A stretch of DNA of 64,000 nucleotides from Madurella fahalii (GCA_029876055.1 CM056876.1:3100001-3164000); one strand, 5' to 3'. Positions 10,428 through 22,699 are shown, counted from the stretch's first letter. Notes: generated by a model from the letters alone, not told the origin. Numbers and translations: made by a program.

Positions 10428-12200
10428 TCAAACATTGGTACTACTCTTCTCGGCCCCGAGCACCTTCAGCTCTGACTCTTGCGGCAGCCGCTCATGCCCG
10501 CCGTTAAGGCCTGACTCCTTGGCCTCAGCATCCCGATTCCCATACCGGCCAATCTTGTACCACGGCAGTTTGAACAGCCTGTCCATGCTCTCCAAACCCC
10601 AACCGGCCGTCTCGGGCACCGTAAGCCACACCCACCCCCCACCCAGCGCCGTCATAATGGCAAAAAACCAAAACGTCCCATGGGGCGAGATGCCCCCCTC
10701 GCTCGTAGGGAGCAGTAGGTTCGGCACCGCCCTCGCGTTGCCATACTGGTTCGCAAAATGGAACGTCATAGCTAGGGAGGTACAGAATGCACGGATCCGC
10801 AGCGGGAAGAGCTCCGCCGTGAGCAGGTACTGCATGCTGTTCCACCCGAGCGCCCAGCCGAAGCCCGAGAGGTAGATCATAGCAACCGCGCCCTTGGACG
10901 CGGCCAGCTGGGACGGCGACAGCCTGTACTTTTCCTTACTTCCGAGCTGGGGGACGGCCGTGAGGAAGCTGGCGACGTAGACCATGGACACGGTCTGAAA
11001 GGTAATGCCCAGCAGGAGGGACCGCTTGCGGCCGATGACGTCCACCAGGAACAGGGCGCAAATTATGGCAGCGACTAGCTTGACGATGCCGAATACTGCC
11101 GTGACCAGGAGTGCTGTGTTGGTGTCGGCTATGCCTAAGAGGCTGAATAGGTCCGGCGCGTAGAGCGTGATGGAGCCGGCACCAGACCATTGGGAGAAAA
11201 TCTGTGCGCCAACAGCGAGGAAAACGCGGTAGAGGTTGCTGCTGTTGGTGAAGGCCTCTTTGAGGATTCCGAGCCAGCCAGAGCCTCTCGTCGCTTCCTG
11301 TTCGTCGAAGAAGGTGACTGCGACCCTGTGGATCTCGTCGGCGACATAAGGATGGTTTGCGGGCAGGTTGCGCAGACGAGACATGGTCTCACATGCTTTG
11401 TAATCCTGGCCTTTCATGATGAGATATCGCGGCGACTCGTATTGGAAGAACGTGAGCAAGAATATTAGGCCTGCGAACATGAGGTGAAGGCTGGTTGGCA
11501 CTAGCCAGCGAGCGGCCGTGGTGTCGTCCATGTTGACCTCGCAGCCGTAGTTGGTGAAGAAAGCCAGGACAATGCCGAGGTACACAAACCCGGTGAAGGC
11601 GCAGGTGCAGAGACCTCTAATGCTCGCTGGCGCGATCTCGGCAATGTAAACAGGCCCGACAACTGGCGTCTGACCAACTCCGAGGCCTGCGATGAATCTC
11701 CCCGCGTAGATCGCTCCCAGGTTGCCCTTGGACGCCATGAATATTGCGATTCCAACCATCCACAGAATGCAAAGTTGCCGTGTGGCCCAGATTCGCCCGA
11801 TCCTATCGCAGACGAGAAAGGCACTGCAACCCTATTAGCTGAATTCTAGGCTCTGCAAGCCTCCTTCAAGACGCCGATACGCTACGCAGTAAAGAATTGA
11901 ACAAGGACTGCTAGCGACTTACATTAGGGAGCCACCCACGCACCCGATCTGCACCATGGCCGAGACATTGGCCTTGATGTTTGCCTGCTCGACCGTCGTG
12001 TAAGAGCTGTAGTTGATGCCATTCTGAAAGTGCTTGCTCTTGAAGGCGCCGGTGATCAGGCCCTCGTCAACACCGCGAGCGGCGCCCAGGAGGCTGAACG
12101 ATACGACAGCGAACCATAGTCTCCAGTTGAAGACGCCCTTGGGCTCGCCCAAATTCTTCAGCCGGAAGATGTTGACGGGTTTCTTGACGCCGCCGGCCAT
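10428..12200 (-). CDS. MFS sugar-porter-type permease (quinate/sugar class)
   Basis: Two exons, 12200-11923 and 11823-10428, join across a 99-nt intron to give 557 aa. The sequence has the sugar-porter build with about 12 membrane segments. I read NWRLWFAVVSFSLLGAARG near the N-terminus, the first cytoplasmic loop CDRIGRIWATR, the signature GRFIAGLGVGQTPVVGPVYI-AEIAPASIRG (read in two parts), YESPRYLIMKG before the central loop, DVIGRKRSLL, AELFPLRIRA, and VPETAGWGLESMDRLF at the end. The PWYKIGR ending places it among fungal permeases for sugars, sugar acids or quinate rather than yeast-type hexose carriers; the substrate is unknown. It is divergent from an Ldh2-type dehydrogenase 0.93 kb away, which suggests one carbon source serves both. 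Confidence 0.88.
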
Positions 12201-13129
12201 TTTATTGGAAGTTGCGTTTGCGGCCTCTTCTGGATATCCAAGTGTGGTCGGCCGAAAAAGCCGGCATCGGTGCCAGGCGATTTGACCTCCGGACGGCCCT
12301 CGGACCTCTTATCCCAAGACGCCGGGTTACTTGACCAGGCAGTTGCGAACACTATGCATGCACCCCGCGTGCAACTTGCTCATGTGGTGTAACAAGCCGC
12401 GGAGATCTAGATGTTGATTGGGAAGGTGATCCCAAGCAATGAGATGTTGGATCGACAACCGAAGCGAATCATAGCGCTTAACCCGGACCACGACCGTAGC
12501 TTGAACCCGGAAAGAGTTATCAAATAGCGGGGAGCAAGCCCCTTGAGCGCACTGCGTGACATCCATTAAACCACGAGACTAGATGACCGGATTTTAATTT
12601 TAATTTTGACTAGGGTTCACATGCCACTCTACGTTACTACTTGTTCCTCAAAGCGCATGTTCCCCGCGACCGTTCGATGCCGGCAGATGCAGTAGGGCAC
12701 CTGTACCAGCCCACATCAATGCCCGCGCTGATTGGGCTGGCAATAGATACCTTACTTTAACAATGACGACTGTTGAATCAAAAATAAAAAAGCATACAAA
12801 TGCGAGCGGTGATATTTAGAGCTTCGCCCGAGACTCTTACAAGACTGTCACTAATTAATATGTGAGGATGAAAGCGAAGGCGTCCCACATTCAGAGGGCT
12901 TTGAATTGCTCTGGCAATGTTTGAGCTTTGAATTGATTGTCCGTGGTTGAAAGAAGCTTTCGCCAAGGCAAAAAGCGCGGGGGAATCTCCTCCCCGCCAG
13001 AGGGGGGAGGGGGAGATTTCCTGCATCCGACTATGCCGAACCCAACGTTTTGATCATGACAGCGACCTCCCCATGTCTCCAGTGCGTTTCCCGTCATTCT
13101 GTGTATGCAACTTCGACAACTGATTCAAG
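12201..13129. other. divergent promoter between permease and dehydrogenase
   Basis: This 0.93 kb separates the starts of the MFS permease (12200, minus) and the Ldh2-family dehydrogenase (13130, plus). It is therefore the likely shared regulatory region. I see an AT-rich patch at 12590-12610 and an A-rich patch near 12780, but no element I can name with confidence. Confidence 0.45.
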
Positions 13130-14278
13130 ATGACTCCCGCTGAGAGTGCATGCCCTATTCGCGTCAGGCATCAAGACGCCGAGGCCTTCGTTGTCTCGCT
13201 GCTGGAGGCATCCGGAGTGCCCAAAAAGAATGCCGAGATTGTTGCCCGCGGGTTGGTGCAGGCAGATCTTCGCGGAGTCGAAAGCCATGGCATCAATCGG
13301 ATCTCATCCTATCTCGCACGCATCCGCAATGAGGTTCTGGACCCAAAGGCAGAGCCCACGGTTACGCAGGTGACGCCTGTGGTTGCACAGGTGAGTGACC
13401 CTACCAGCGTCTTTGCTAGTCCATACCAGTTTTGCTTACTATTATTTTCTTTGCCGGCTTAGGTCGATGGCAAGAACGGCTTCGGCTTTTGCGCCGCTCA
13501 CCTCGCCATGGAAACAGCCATCTCCATGGCCCAGACCTTTGGCATCGGCATGGTAAGCGTCAAGCATAGCAACCACTTTGGCATGTCGGCTTGGATCGTC
13601 CGTCAAGCCATTGAAGCGGGAATGATGAGCCTGGTTTTTACGAACTCATCCCCGGCTCTGCCTGTCTGGGGCGGCAAGTCCCAGCTGATGGGTGTCTCGC
13701 CCATCGCCTGCGGTGCACCCGGCGGCGACAAGTCGATCCCTTTTATCCTGGATATGGCGCCCTCGGTGGCGGCCCGCGGCAAGATATACAAGGCACTACG
13801 ACGCGGTGAGAAGATCCCCAGTACTTGGGCTTTGGACGAGCATGGAAAGCCGACCGACGATCCTGAGAAAGCTCTTCGAGGGGTCATGCTTCCATTGGGG
13901 GGCCCGAAGGGCTCCGCACTGGCTATCATGATGGATGTCTTCTCCGGCGTCTTGTCGGGCTCTGCTTTTGCCGGGGGCGTAACCGGCCCATATGACATGT
14001 GCCATCCGGGAGATGTCGGTCACTTCATCGTTGCACTCAAGCCGGACCTATTCCTGAGTCTGGACGAGTTCAAACAACGCATGGACGTTCTCTACCAGCG
14101 AGTGGTAGAGTCAGATAGGATGGAGGGGGTGGAGAGGATATACTACCCTGGAGAGATTGAGCAGTTGACTGAGGAGCGGAGGCTCAAGGACGGCATCCCT
14201 TTCGTTCAAGCTGAGATTGACGTACTTAATATTGAAGCCCAGAGACTTGGCGTCCCCAAGATCCAGACTATCAACTAG
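13130..14278 (+). CDS. Ldh2-family NAD(P)-dependent dehydrogenase (malate/L-lactate/ureidoglycolate/diketogulonate type)
   Basis: Two exons, 13130-13390 and 13463-14278, give 358 aa, the usual family length. Family motifs are VESHGINRISSYL (the conserved SHG..R histidine region), DGKNGFGF, VSVKHSNHFGMSAWIVRQA, MMSLVFTNSSP, PIACGAPGG, ILDMAPSVAARGKI and LPLGGPKGSALAIMMDVFSG. This superfamily reduces 2-oxo acids or oxidises 2-hydroxy acids (malate, L-lactate, ureidoglycolate, 2,3-diketo-L-gulonate, sulfolactate). Sequence alone does not tell which. Its divergent neighbour is an MFS permease, so a role in uptake and breakdown of a sugar acid or hydroxy acid is a fair inference. No signal peptide is seen, so it is probably cytosolic. 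Confidence 0.85.
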
Positions 14279-14596
14279 GTCACCTAGCGCAGTGTACAGA
14301 ACGACATCGATGCAAACGTGTCTTCCGGGCCTCATAACACCTGACATGTGGTAGGAATGCGGAAAAGTGCACAATAGTGACAAGTGACGATATAAACTAT
14401 TATGACTCTCTAGATTTTCCAGCGACCCCCAAACTACGCCCGCCCAAGCAAACGGAAACAAGTCAACGACGACATTAACCACGCCTCCACCCGGTACTCC
14501 CAGCAATTAGGTGCCTACGCACACAGCCGCCCAGATCATTCGCCTATACAATTAAAGTTACTGCTGCGTATTAACTGCGTATTTTGAAAGTCGACG
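14279..14596. other. intergenic, nothing recognised
   Basis: About 320 bases between the dehydrogenase stop and a small downstream frame. No repeat or regulatory element was seen. Confidence 0.4.
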
Positions 14597-15118
14597 ATGT
14601 GTAGGTTCACCAGGAAACGGTTTGCCTGCAGTCACCTGCAACCGCTTGAAGAAGCCACAAAGATCCCTTACTCCTGCATCTTGGTGGGGTACGAAGGCAA
14701 GATCGGACCTTGCGAAGCTACTCCAGAGACAGCTGAGCAAATACCCGATCCTCTCATTTGTGTCGATTGCTTCATGGATGAGGTCATTGACTGGACTGGG
14801 AACCAGAAGAAGTCTACCGCAGCCGTTTCTCCTTCGGCCACAGTTGCTCTTCCTATTAGAAGTCAGTTGGAGCCTGTTTCAACTAGTAGATTCGCTCCCG
14901 CAGGTCATTCTCTGCCTAATGGAAACCAGGTGGAGGAGAGCTCTATTTCGGTCACGCTTTCCCCTGGCCCTACGGGTCAGGTGGTTTTACCGATACTTCG
15001 GCCACAACGCCCTCAAATTAGTACTACAGAGCAAACACCGAATCAAGAGGGCTTCGCCAATCAGGGGGTTGACAGGCCGGAAAGGGGTCGCAAACCTGAC
15101 ACTGTAGGCCGGAGCTGA
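14597..15118 (+). CDS. small hypothetical protein with N-terminal Cys/His motif
   Basis: A 173-codon intronless frame begins MCRFTRKRFACSHLQPLEEA. Short fungal proteins that start with a Cys..Cys.His stretch of this kind are common, and their function is not known. Further cysteines occur at IGPCEATPE and ICVDCFMDEVIDW, so one small metal site is possible. The rest is Ser/Pro/Thr-rich and probably disordered (SPGPTGQVVLP, RPQRPQIST). No signal peptide or membrane segment is seen. Codon use looks moderate rather than strongly GC-biased. It could be a spurious frame, although its length and the N-terminal pattern favour a real gene. Confidence 0.5.
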   Translation: MCRFTRKRFACSHLQPLEEATKIPYSCILVGYEGKIGPCEATPETAEQIPDPLICVDCFMDEVIDWTGNQKKSTAAVSPSATVALPIRSQLEPVSTSRFAPAGHSLPNGNQVEESSISVTLSPGPTGQVVLPILRPQRPQISTTEQTPNQEGFANQGVDRPERGRKPDTVGRS

Positions 15119-16449
15119 GCGGGAAATGTTTGGCGTCTTGGCTTCCCATCGCCGTGGACTCTTAGACTTGTTAAGGAACTGCGTTGAATTTTCTTATTTT
15201 CTCTATTGAGACGTCTGATACCTGGCAGAATATCAACTGGCTTTTATGCAGCTGAATTGAGACATGGAGGGGCACTGCAATAATTGCTCTCCATTTCCGT
15301 AATATACCTTACTGGAAGACAGCTGAGGGCTCCCTTTCGTGAAAGATGCGTTTAAGAGTTGTCGTTGCAAGAGGCTTCAATTTGATAGGCAAATGAGTAT
15401 AATTAAATACATAACAACCCCCTCAACCAACTTGACGTCCGTGTGTGTGCATGAATCATACGAGGTGACTCTGACGTTGGTTCACATCACCGCCGCACAC
15501 AACCTACTTGGAGAGAGCGCGGGTCCCCAGCGGCGGCGGTCCCTATATGATACCGCTCGCCTTCCCGTTGCCCACAAATCAAACAATGTGCTGACCGCTA
15601 ATCTTGACACTATTAGCATCGTAGTAATCAACAGTATAATGATTGCGTTTGTCGCTTTGGTTGGTAATTATGTCAATCATTCCAAGAATCTTGCTTCAGC
15701 ACTTTGTTTGGGACGGGGGGTCCGTCAACTGGCACCACTGTAGCTGTTGCGGCTCCGGCAGGCGCTGAGTTGAGCACTATGTTGACGACTCAGATTCTTT
15801 CGTTTGGATTATTTGCATACATGGAGAAAGGGTTGAAAGGCGCTTGCATTGTGGGTTTCGGCAAAGAGAGCTTGAGAACAGCTCTGGGATCAAGACGAAT
15901 ATGGCTTGTATGGCTTGGTGATTTTCCGGGGCGTGTTTGGCAAGATCGGAGCTCCTACGGTTATGGCAGATTCACACATATTTAACATTCCGTACTGACT
16001 ATGGAACTGAACTGAGCCAAATTCGGGGCACCTTGCGATCCAAATCGGCGGTCTTATTTTCCCATTATCTACTGTCGGTGGTACCGAGACGCATCCACTG
16101 GCGCTGCTATGAATGGCAACCCAAGTGACATCTAAATGTCGTTTGGCCACATTGTGACTGGAATTGGTTGCCGGCGGGCGGTCAGTTTCCGGCCAATTAA
16201 AATTGTTAAGCGGCCCTGAATAGAACAATGAGTGCGCCGGGCACAATTTCCCCGTGTTCCCGTATCAGTCTCAACGGAGCCTTGCTTCCTCATCAAAGAC
16301 ACATGTACGGCCGCCTCTTGGTTTGACAATCTTCGGCAGTGCTGGTACAGTCTCTGAAATCCCCGGCCATCCAACCGCGATCCCGTACGTCCTTCCAGAC
16401 AGTCCACCGTGCAACTCGTGAACGCCGACTTTCCATCGTATCCATCGCC
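15119..16449. other. intergenic, nothing recognised
   Basis: About 1.3 kb of fairly AT-rich sequence upstream of the kinase pseudogene. Several short frames exist on both strands without recognisable motifs or splice structure. Confidence 0.45.
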
Positions 16450-17819
16450 ATGACGGGCAAGTCCACCCCTCCCACTCCGCCATCAAGGGCACCAAATGAT
16501 GACGAGCAGCGGTTCGAATTTATTTCCTCGCCCTGCGAGTGGGTAGAGGACTATCGCCCAGGTGGTTACCATCCGGTCCATCTTGACGATACGTTAAACA
16601 ATGGCCAATACAAAGTCATCCGGAAACTCGGCGACGGCGCCTACTCAACGGTTTGCCTGGCTCGTGACCAGATGTAGGCCATCTCCCATGCCACCTATCC
16701 CAACTGCGCCTCCGGATCGTGGTTGCTCACTTTGCCCAAGCAACAAAAGATATATTGCCCTGAAGATTCTCGTCTCAGAAATCTCGGCATCGACAGTCGA
16801 GTTGCGAATATTCGCCACATCGCTCAAGTTGCGCCAGCCGAAGGGTCGCGTCACATCACTCAGCTACTGGGCGAGTTCGACCATCACGGTCCGAATGGCA
16901 TCCACAAGTGCCTAGTATTCGAGCCCATGGGCCCAACTGTGAACGCTATGGTTGAGGAGCTGCCCCAATTCAAGCCTCTCAGGCGGGGGATGCAGGTCCG
17001 CTATCCTCCTCGGGTGGCCAAGCGCATCCTAAAGCAATCCCTACAGGCTCTGGAATTTCTCCATGAGCATCGCATCGCTCATGGAGATTTTCATCCGGGG
17101 AACATGCTTTTCACTCTTAGCGATATCGACTCGAAACCCGAGGACGTGCTCCGGCAAGAGGAAGATGTGGGGTCCGGATCAATCTCGCCCCTAGTACGGA
17201 GGTTAGACGGAGAATGCGACAAATGGGCCCCGTGGTATCTCTGTGTTGCTCGGTCGCTGGCGCCCTTTACCAACTACGGCGGAGATTGCAGATTAAACTG
17301 TCCGATATGGGTGGTGGTTAGTAAACCTTTATCTCACCCTGCTTCTTGGTCCTTGTCCGTTTTGACGGACATCTTTCCCTGATACATACTTACGGGCCGT
17401 TCACAGCATATTTCTTCACCGAACCGCCAGCAAAGCCCATCACACCGCTCGGCCTTCGGGCTCCCGAGTTGATACTTACTGGGGCTGTCGGAAAAGCTCC
17501 CGACATCTGGAGCTGGGGTTGCCTTGTCTTTGAACTCATCACCGGGCAGCCTCTCTTCTGCATACCGGGGTCTGAATTTGAAGATGACGACCATCTCCTC
17601 TCGCTTACTGAACGACTCGGGCCCCTCCCGGATGAGCTCTTTGAGCAGTGGAAAACGTCGTCACGGTATTTTACCCCCGAGAGGAAGTTGTTCAATTCCC
17701 AGCTCGGTGGAGCCATAGAAGGCGAAGAGCCGCTTGTTTTGAAGCCGCTGTCGATAGAGGCAGCGTTCGATCTTGCAAGTCCTGATATTGATGAGGATAA
17801 GGTCTTAGAGGTAGTGTGA
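16450..17819 (+). pseudogene. SRPK-like protein kinase, apparently decayed by two frameshifts and C-terminal loss
   Basis: The reading frame carries an SRPK-family kinase: ALDDTLNNGQ-type start (LDDTLNNGQYKVIRKLGDGA, glycine loop), NKRYIALKILVSEIS after an intron at 16674-16740 (conserved Lys in ALKI), FEPMGPTVNAMVEELP, the catalytic-loop variant AHGDFHPGNMLF, SDMGGAYFFTEPP after an intron at about 17316-17406, LRAPELILTG and DIWSWGCLVFELITG. Two single-base losses are needed to keep this reading. One is near 16811, between VELRI and RHIAQVAP. The other is near 17290, before IKLSDMGG. The expected last kinase helices are also missing after DEDKVLEVV. Such kinases normally phosphorylate Ser/Arg-rich splicing factors, but fungi also have expanded SRPK-like families of unknown role. 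Either a pseudogene or assembly errors would explain this. Confidence 0.65.
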
Positions 17820-18001
17820 GGATACAAGCGGGATGTTGCGATGCATGGCTGCGGCTAACTAAGCAATCACACCAGGACCTCGAAATATCCTGGATTGGTA
17901 AAAAGCGGGGCTGGCTTGGTGTTGGAATGTCCAGTAATCAGCTGCGGGTGCTTTTCCCGTTGACAACCCCACCCATCCTTTCCACAGCCCACTTCCGTGC
18001 A

Positions 18002-19402
18002 ATGGCAGGAAGCCGAAAATCTCGATCCGCGGGCCCGCCGCCGCCATCAACCACACTCGTACTCGATAATGGGGCCGACACTATCAAGGCTGGCTTTGTG
18101 ACAGTTGGGGGGGTCGACGACCCTCGTATTATCCCGAACTGCTTCGCGCGGGATCGCCACAAGAAGACGTACGTCGGCTCGGAGCTGGAAAAGTGCAGGG
18201 ATTTTGGCGAAATCGTGTTCCGCCGGCCGGTCGAGAAGGGGTTCATTGTGAATTGGGAGGCACAAAAGGAAATTTGGGACCGCGAGTTCTTCGACGATAA
18301 GGCATCGCAAAAATGCGACCCTTCCGAGACCCGACTGGTGCTCGCCGAGCAACCAAACTCGCTACCAGCTCTGCAAACGCACTGCGACCAGATGGTATTT
18401 GAGGAGTTTGGATTTGCCAGTTACTACCGGGGCATCGGTGCGGCCTTTTCTCTTCCACTTTCTGTAGCATCGCTTTGCTGACCCTCTCTGCTTCAAACAG
18501 GTCCCGCGTTCAACGCATACCAGGACATCCAAGCCATCTTCCACACGCCGAGGGCACCCGACACGATCGTTGAGGCGCCGTCCGAAGTAATACTCCTCAT
18601 CGACTCCGGCTACTCGCACACTACGGTCACACCCATCCTACAAGGCCGACCACTGCACCAAGCCATCCGGAGGCTTGACGTTGGCGGGAAGCTCATGACC
18701 AACTACCTTACCCGTCTGCTCTCTGTTCGCCACTTCGACATGCGCAACGAAACATACATTGTCAACGAGATGAAAGAAGCCGTCTGCTATGTCTCGTTGG
18801 ACTTCAAGGGCGACCTCGAGAAGACATGGAAGGGCACGCGCGGCGAGCGACGGGAGGACTATTTGAGTGGTGCCGGAATAGCAAAGGATTATGTGCTGCC
18901 TGACTCCCACACCCGGTTCCATGGAATTGTACGGGAATACGAACCTGGCGCCGCATCCCGCGCCCGCAAGGCTTCTGTGTCCACTGAAGATGTGCTGACC
19001 CTGCGCAACGAGCGCTTCACGGTCCCCGAATTGTTGTTCAACCCGTCAGATATCGGTATGCGGCAACCTGGCTTGGCTGATTTGGTCATGCAGTCGCTCT
19101 CGGTGCTCCCGGTCGGCTTGTGGCCAGGACTACTGGCAAACATTGTTGTCGTGGGTGGGAACGCCAAGTTGGAAAATTTTATTCAGCGACTGCAGGTAGA
19201 ATTGCTGGAGAGGGTACCCGACGAGTGCGTGGTGCGGGTGGCACGGCCGGTGGATCCGATAACCAGCACATGGCTGGGGGCCGCCAACTTTGCCATGCAC
19301 GAGCATGTCGAACAGCTGGCTGTGACTAAGCAGGAATACGACGAGCACGGTGCTGGATGGGTGGCTCGCAAGTTTGCCGCCGGGCTCGGTGTTGGCTCTT
19401 AA
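18002..19402 (+). CDS. arp6: actin-related protein 6 (SWR1 chromatin-remodelling complex)
   Basis: Two exons, 18002-18437 and 18501-19402, give 445 aa. The actin fold begins TTLVLDNGADTIKAGF (phosphate-loop 1), then IIPNCFARDRHKKTYVGSEL, FRRPVEKGFIVNWEAQKEIW, LLIDSGYSHTTVTPILQG (phosphate-loop 2), LDVGGKLMTNYLTRLLS and IVVVGGNAKLENFIQRL. Length and wording match the Arp6 class rather than conventional actin. In yeast, Arp6 is a subunit of SWR1, which exchanges H2A for H2A.Z in nucleosomes; in Neurospora and other fungi it is also linked with heterochromatin. The start at 18002 gives the MAGSRKSRS N-terminus, and an in-frame extension upstream looks non-coding. The protein is nuclear by homology. 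Confidence 0.92.
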
Positions 19403-20332
19403 GAGCGAGCCTGAAAGGAGCCAGCAGGGAGGGCCACTTCCGATACAGCCTAGGGATTAAGAGGCACCGCCATTTCTCCTCGGATTCGACATTGCCGAGA
19501 AGCATACGAATTTTGATCGTGGTGTGTACCGGTTTGCACCTGGTTTTGGCGCGCTCCAGCTGATAGTGCAGCCAGATCTGACGCTAATGTCCCCATTGCA
19601 GTCTTGACGGTTTGGCGGGATCTCTCGGTGTACGAAAGCACCGGTATGGTTGATAAGCTGCCCAGCGCAAATTGGTGACGCGAGATGCGGCCAGCGCTAG
19701 AGGCGGGTACGGTAGGAGACACTCAAGTGTGCGTAAAAACCTACTCAAATCTAGCCATTTCCAATGCAGTACACGGTCTATGCCGTCACATATCCGGTGA
19801 ACCCAGAGCAAGGGTGGCGACGAAGCAGGGGCTTAACTTGGACGATCGCTAAGCTAATATAGAGACAATGGGAAGAGAGTAAATATTCTCGATGTAACAG
19901 GGATGTGATTTACGAGATTCTCTGATCGCTGTAAACAAACTGGATGGACAGTAACCCGTAACCTTCATCCAGTTGTGAAGCGGAAAAGAAACGGGTGTCA
20001 GTTTGATCTATTTGACGTCCGCAACAGGGCGCGGTTGAATTTCGCGTCCAAACGCCTCCACTGGGTTCCCGCAGCCACAAACTTGTGGCCGCGTTTCTGT
20101 CTGGGGCGGGACCGACGAGTGAGCTTCCTTCGATCAAGTGCGCTAGTACAAATGAGGCATAGCACTACCCGCTTCTAAGCGACTTCCCGCTTTCCTCGCG
20201 CCTCCCCCACCGAATTCGAACCCAACAACCCGAAAATTATCGCCGCGTTCAGTGACGGCATTTTTCCCAGTCACTAACGGTTCCAGAATAACTCAGATCG
20301 CAGAGACACACTCGGCAGCAGGAGGGGCGACA
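19403..20332. other. intergenic, nothing recognised
   Basis: About 0.93 kb between the arp6 stop and the poly(A) polymerase start, holding terminator and promoter functions for genes on the same strand. No repeat, RNA gene or long frame was recognised. Confidence 0.45.
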
Positions 20333-22699
20333 ATGTCTTACGATTCGCGGTATCCGCCTCCAAGAGGCAATTACCATCCACCGCCACGTGATTATCGCAA
20401 TGACCGTGATCGAGATCGTGACGCGAGAAACCGGAACGGCCCCAGAGACATGTACCGGCCGTCGTCGTACTCTGATCGCGACGATTATCGCTCAGGGTAT
20501 GGCTCGGGCGCAACCTATCCAGGGCCACCTGGTGTTGACAATTACCGGCCGCCACAGGGCGACTTCACCTTCCGTGTTGACAAACCTGCAGGCGTCCAAG
20601 AGGCCGATACCTATCGTCCTCAGAACGACCGGAATGATCGTAACCATCGTCACGAGCCACCTTCCCCACATCAAGATTCGCGCTCTGCGAAGAGACACCG
20701 CGGACCGCACGACCGCGCCCCAAGAAATGGCAACAATGCCCGGGCCGCTCGAGACGGCAGGTTCAACAAGGGCTACGGCGGTCGGCCGTGGCGTCCCTTC
20801 ATTGCCGCCGAGCGTGAACTACTGAAGACCGACCATGCTGCCGGCTCAGAGCTTGCCTTCTTTGACACAGAAGGCGGCGTGACGTACCGTCCTCTCGACG
20901 AGCTGTCGGATAGCGACGAGGCCGAGATGGATATCTCGGGGGATGAGGCCGAGGGATCGACGGAGCCTTCGAACAAGCGTGCACGGCTGTCTGTTGAGCA
21001 ATCTGCCTCCGATAACAGCATACCCAAGTGGTCCAACCCGGACCCGTACACCGCCCTGCCGCCAGAAACGGCGGCACAGGCGAAAAAGAAGGACGTTGTG
21101 CAGCTAATCCGTAAGGCTCGCGTTCAGGCAAAGGAAGTCAGAACTTCTCTCCCTTCCGAAGCTGCAGACTTCATTTCTCTCGACGTTGACGACAGCGATG
21201 CCTCGGACCAAGCCGATGATCGGGAACCTCCGCCAGCAAAAGAGGCCACTCTCCCCCCAAAGCCACTTGTGATAGTGCCACCGAGCGGCCCTGCTCCGCC
21301 TAAGCCGGTACGCGAGCTATGGCCGGATCCGACGCCTGCAGCCTTGGGAACCCGGAAGCGGACTCATGATGATGAGATCAAGATGCCACATACAAAGCTC
21401 AAGAAGGCTTCCAAGGCACCGGTCGGAGGTGGCATCGTCAGCGAGTGGCGCCCTGATCCCAATCAGTCGCCCACCCCGTGGATGACGGAGGCGGACCACT
21501 CCCAGTCTGCTAACATGGCTGTTTGGTTAGCATGTCCATGCTGCCCCGGTCCGACTTCCTGCTAACCAAGTTGTCCATTAGGCTGCACAAGGAGATCGTT
21601 GACTTCTACGAGTACATCAGGCCGCGTGATTTCGAGCAGCGGCTACGCAGCGAGCTGGTTCAGGAACTGAAGGATTTCTGTCGGCAAGTATTCAGAGATG
21701 CCGAGGTTTACCCCTTTGGTTCTTTCCCCTCCGGCCTCTATCTGCCTACAGCCGATATGGACATGGTGTTCATGTCCGACAGGTACGCAGCAGGCGGCGC
21801 TGCCAAATATGCCACCAAGACATCGCTTCACCGGTTTAGGGCCCAATTGGTTAACCACAAGATGGCCTGGGAAAATGAGATTGAGCTCATCCTTCATGCC
21901 AAAGTGCCGCTCGTCAAGTTTATCGAACACCGGACAGGTCTCAAAGTTGATGTCTCGTTCGAGAACAGCACAGGCTTGACGGCCATTGACACGTTCAAGG
22001 CTTGGAAAGAGCAATACCCTGGCATGCCTGCACTAGTGACGCTGATCAAGCACTTCCTCCTGATGCGCGGCCTGAATGAGCCTGTCAACGGCGGTATCGG
22101 TGGTTTCTCGGTCATTTGTCTGGTGGTGAGTATGCTGCAGATGATGCCCGAAGTGCAGAGCGGGAACCTGGATACCAGACACCATCTCGGTCAGCTCCTT
22201 CTGCATTTTCTCGACCTCTACGGCAATAAGTTCAACTACCAGACCATTGCTATCAGCTTGAACCCGCCCCGATGGATTCCAAAGGTCAGTCATCCAACGC
22301 TTGTCCGACTCGTCATGCATGCTGATTTAGGTTCGTTGGATGCTTTAGCATCAAGTGACAGACTTCGCTTACAAGGACCACAACCGCCTTTCCATCATTG
22401 ACCCAAACAACCCGGCCAACGACATTGCCGGTGGATCTAGCAACACGGCCACAGTGCTCTCTCTCTTTGCCCAAGCTCATCAGGATCTCACTGAGCGGAT
22501 GGCGCGGTTAGCGCAAGATCCGAACAGGCGTGGCCAGAGTATCCTCGAGGTCATCATGGGGGGGAACTACTCGAGTTTTCAAAAGCAGCGCGATTATCTT
22601 GAGCTTCTGTCCAGACAGGGCGGTGGGCGCCTCACGAAGCAGCCGGCATCTCAGAGGACACCTCATGGTAGAGACCGTCCGCCTCGGAAGAGGAAATGA
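20333..22699 (+). CDS. non-canonical poly(A) polymerase, Trf4/Cid14/PAPD5 type
   Basis: Three exons, 20333-21525, 21582-22284 and 22349-22699, give 748 aa. Residues 1 to about 390 are low complexity: Arg/Asp-rich repeats (YRNDRDRDRDARNRN), an RSAKRHR-like basic patch and an acidic stretch. The catalytic domain starts at LHKEIVDFYEYIRPRDFE. At about residue 443 the nucleotidyltransferase motif YPFGSFPSGLYLPTADMDMV carries the GS and two Asp of the metal site. A third Asp lies in LKVDVSFENSTG. The PAP-associated domain follows (GNKFNYQTIAI, DPNNPANDIAGGS). Trf4-type enzymes add short A tails to aberrant RNAs in the TRAMP complex so that the nuclear exosome degrades them. I chose MSYDSRYPP at 20333; an ATG at 20252 in the same frame is possible. 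Confidence 0.9.
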
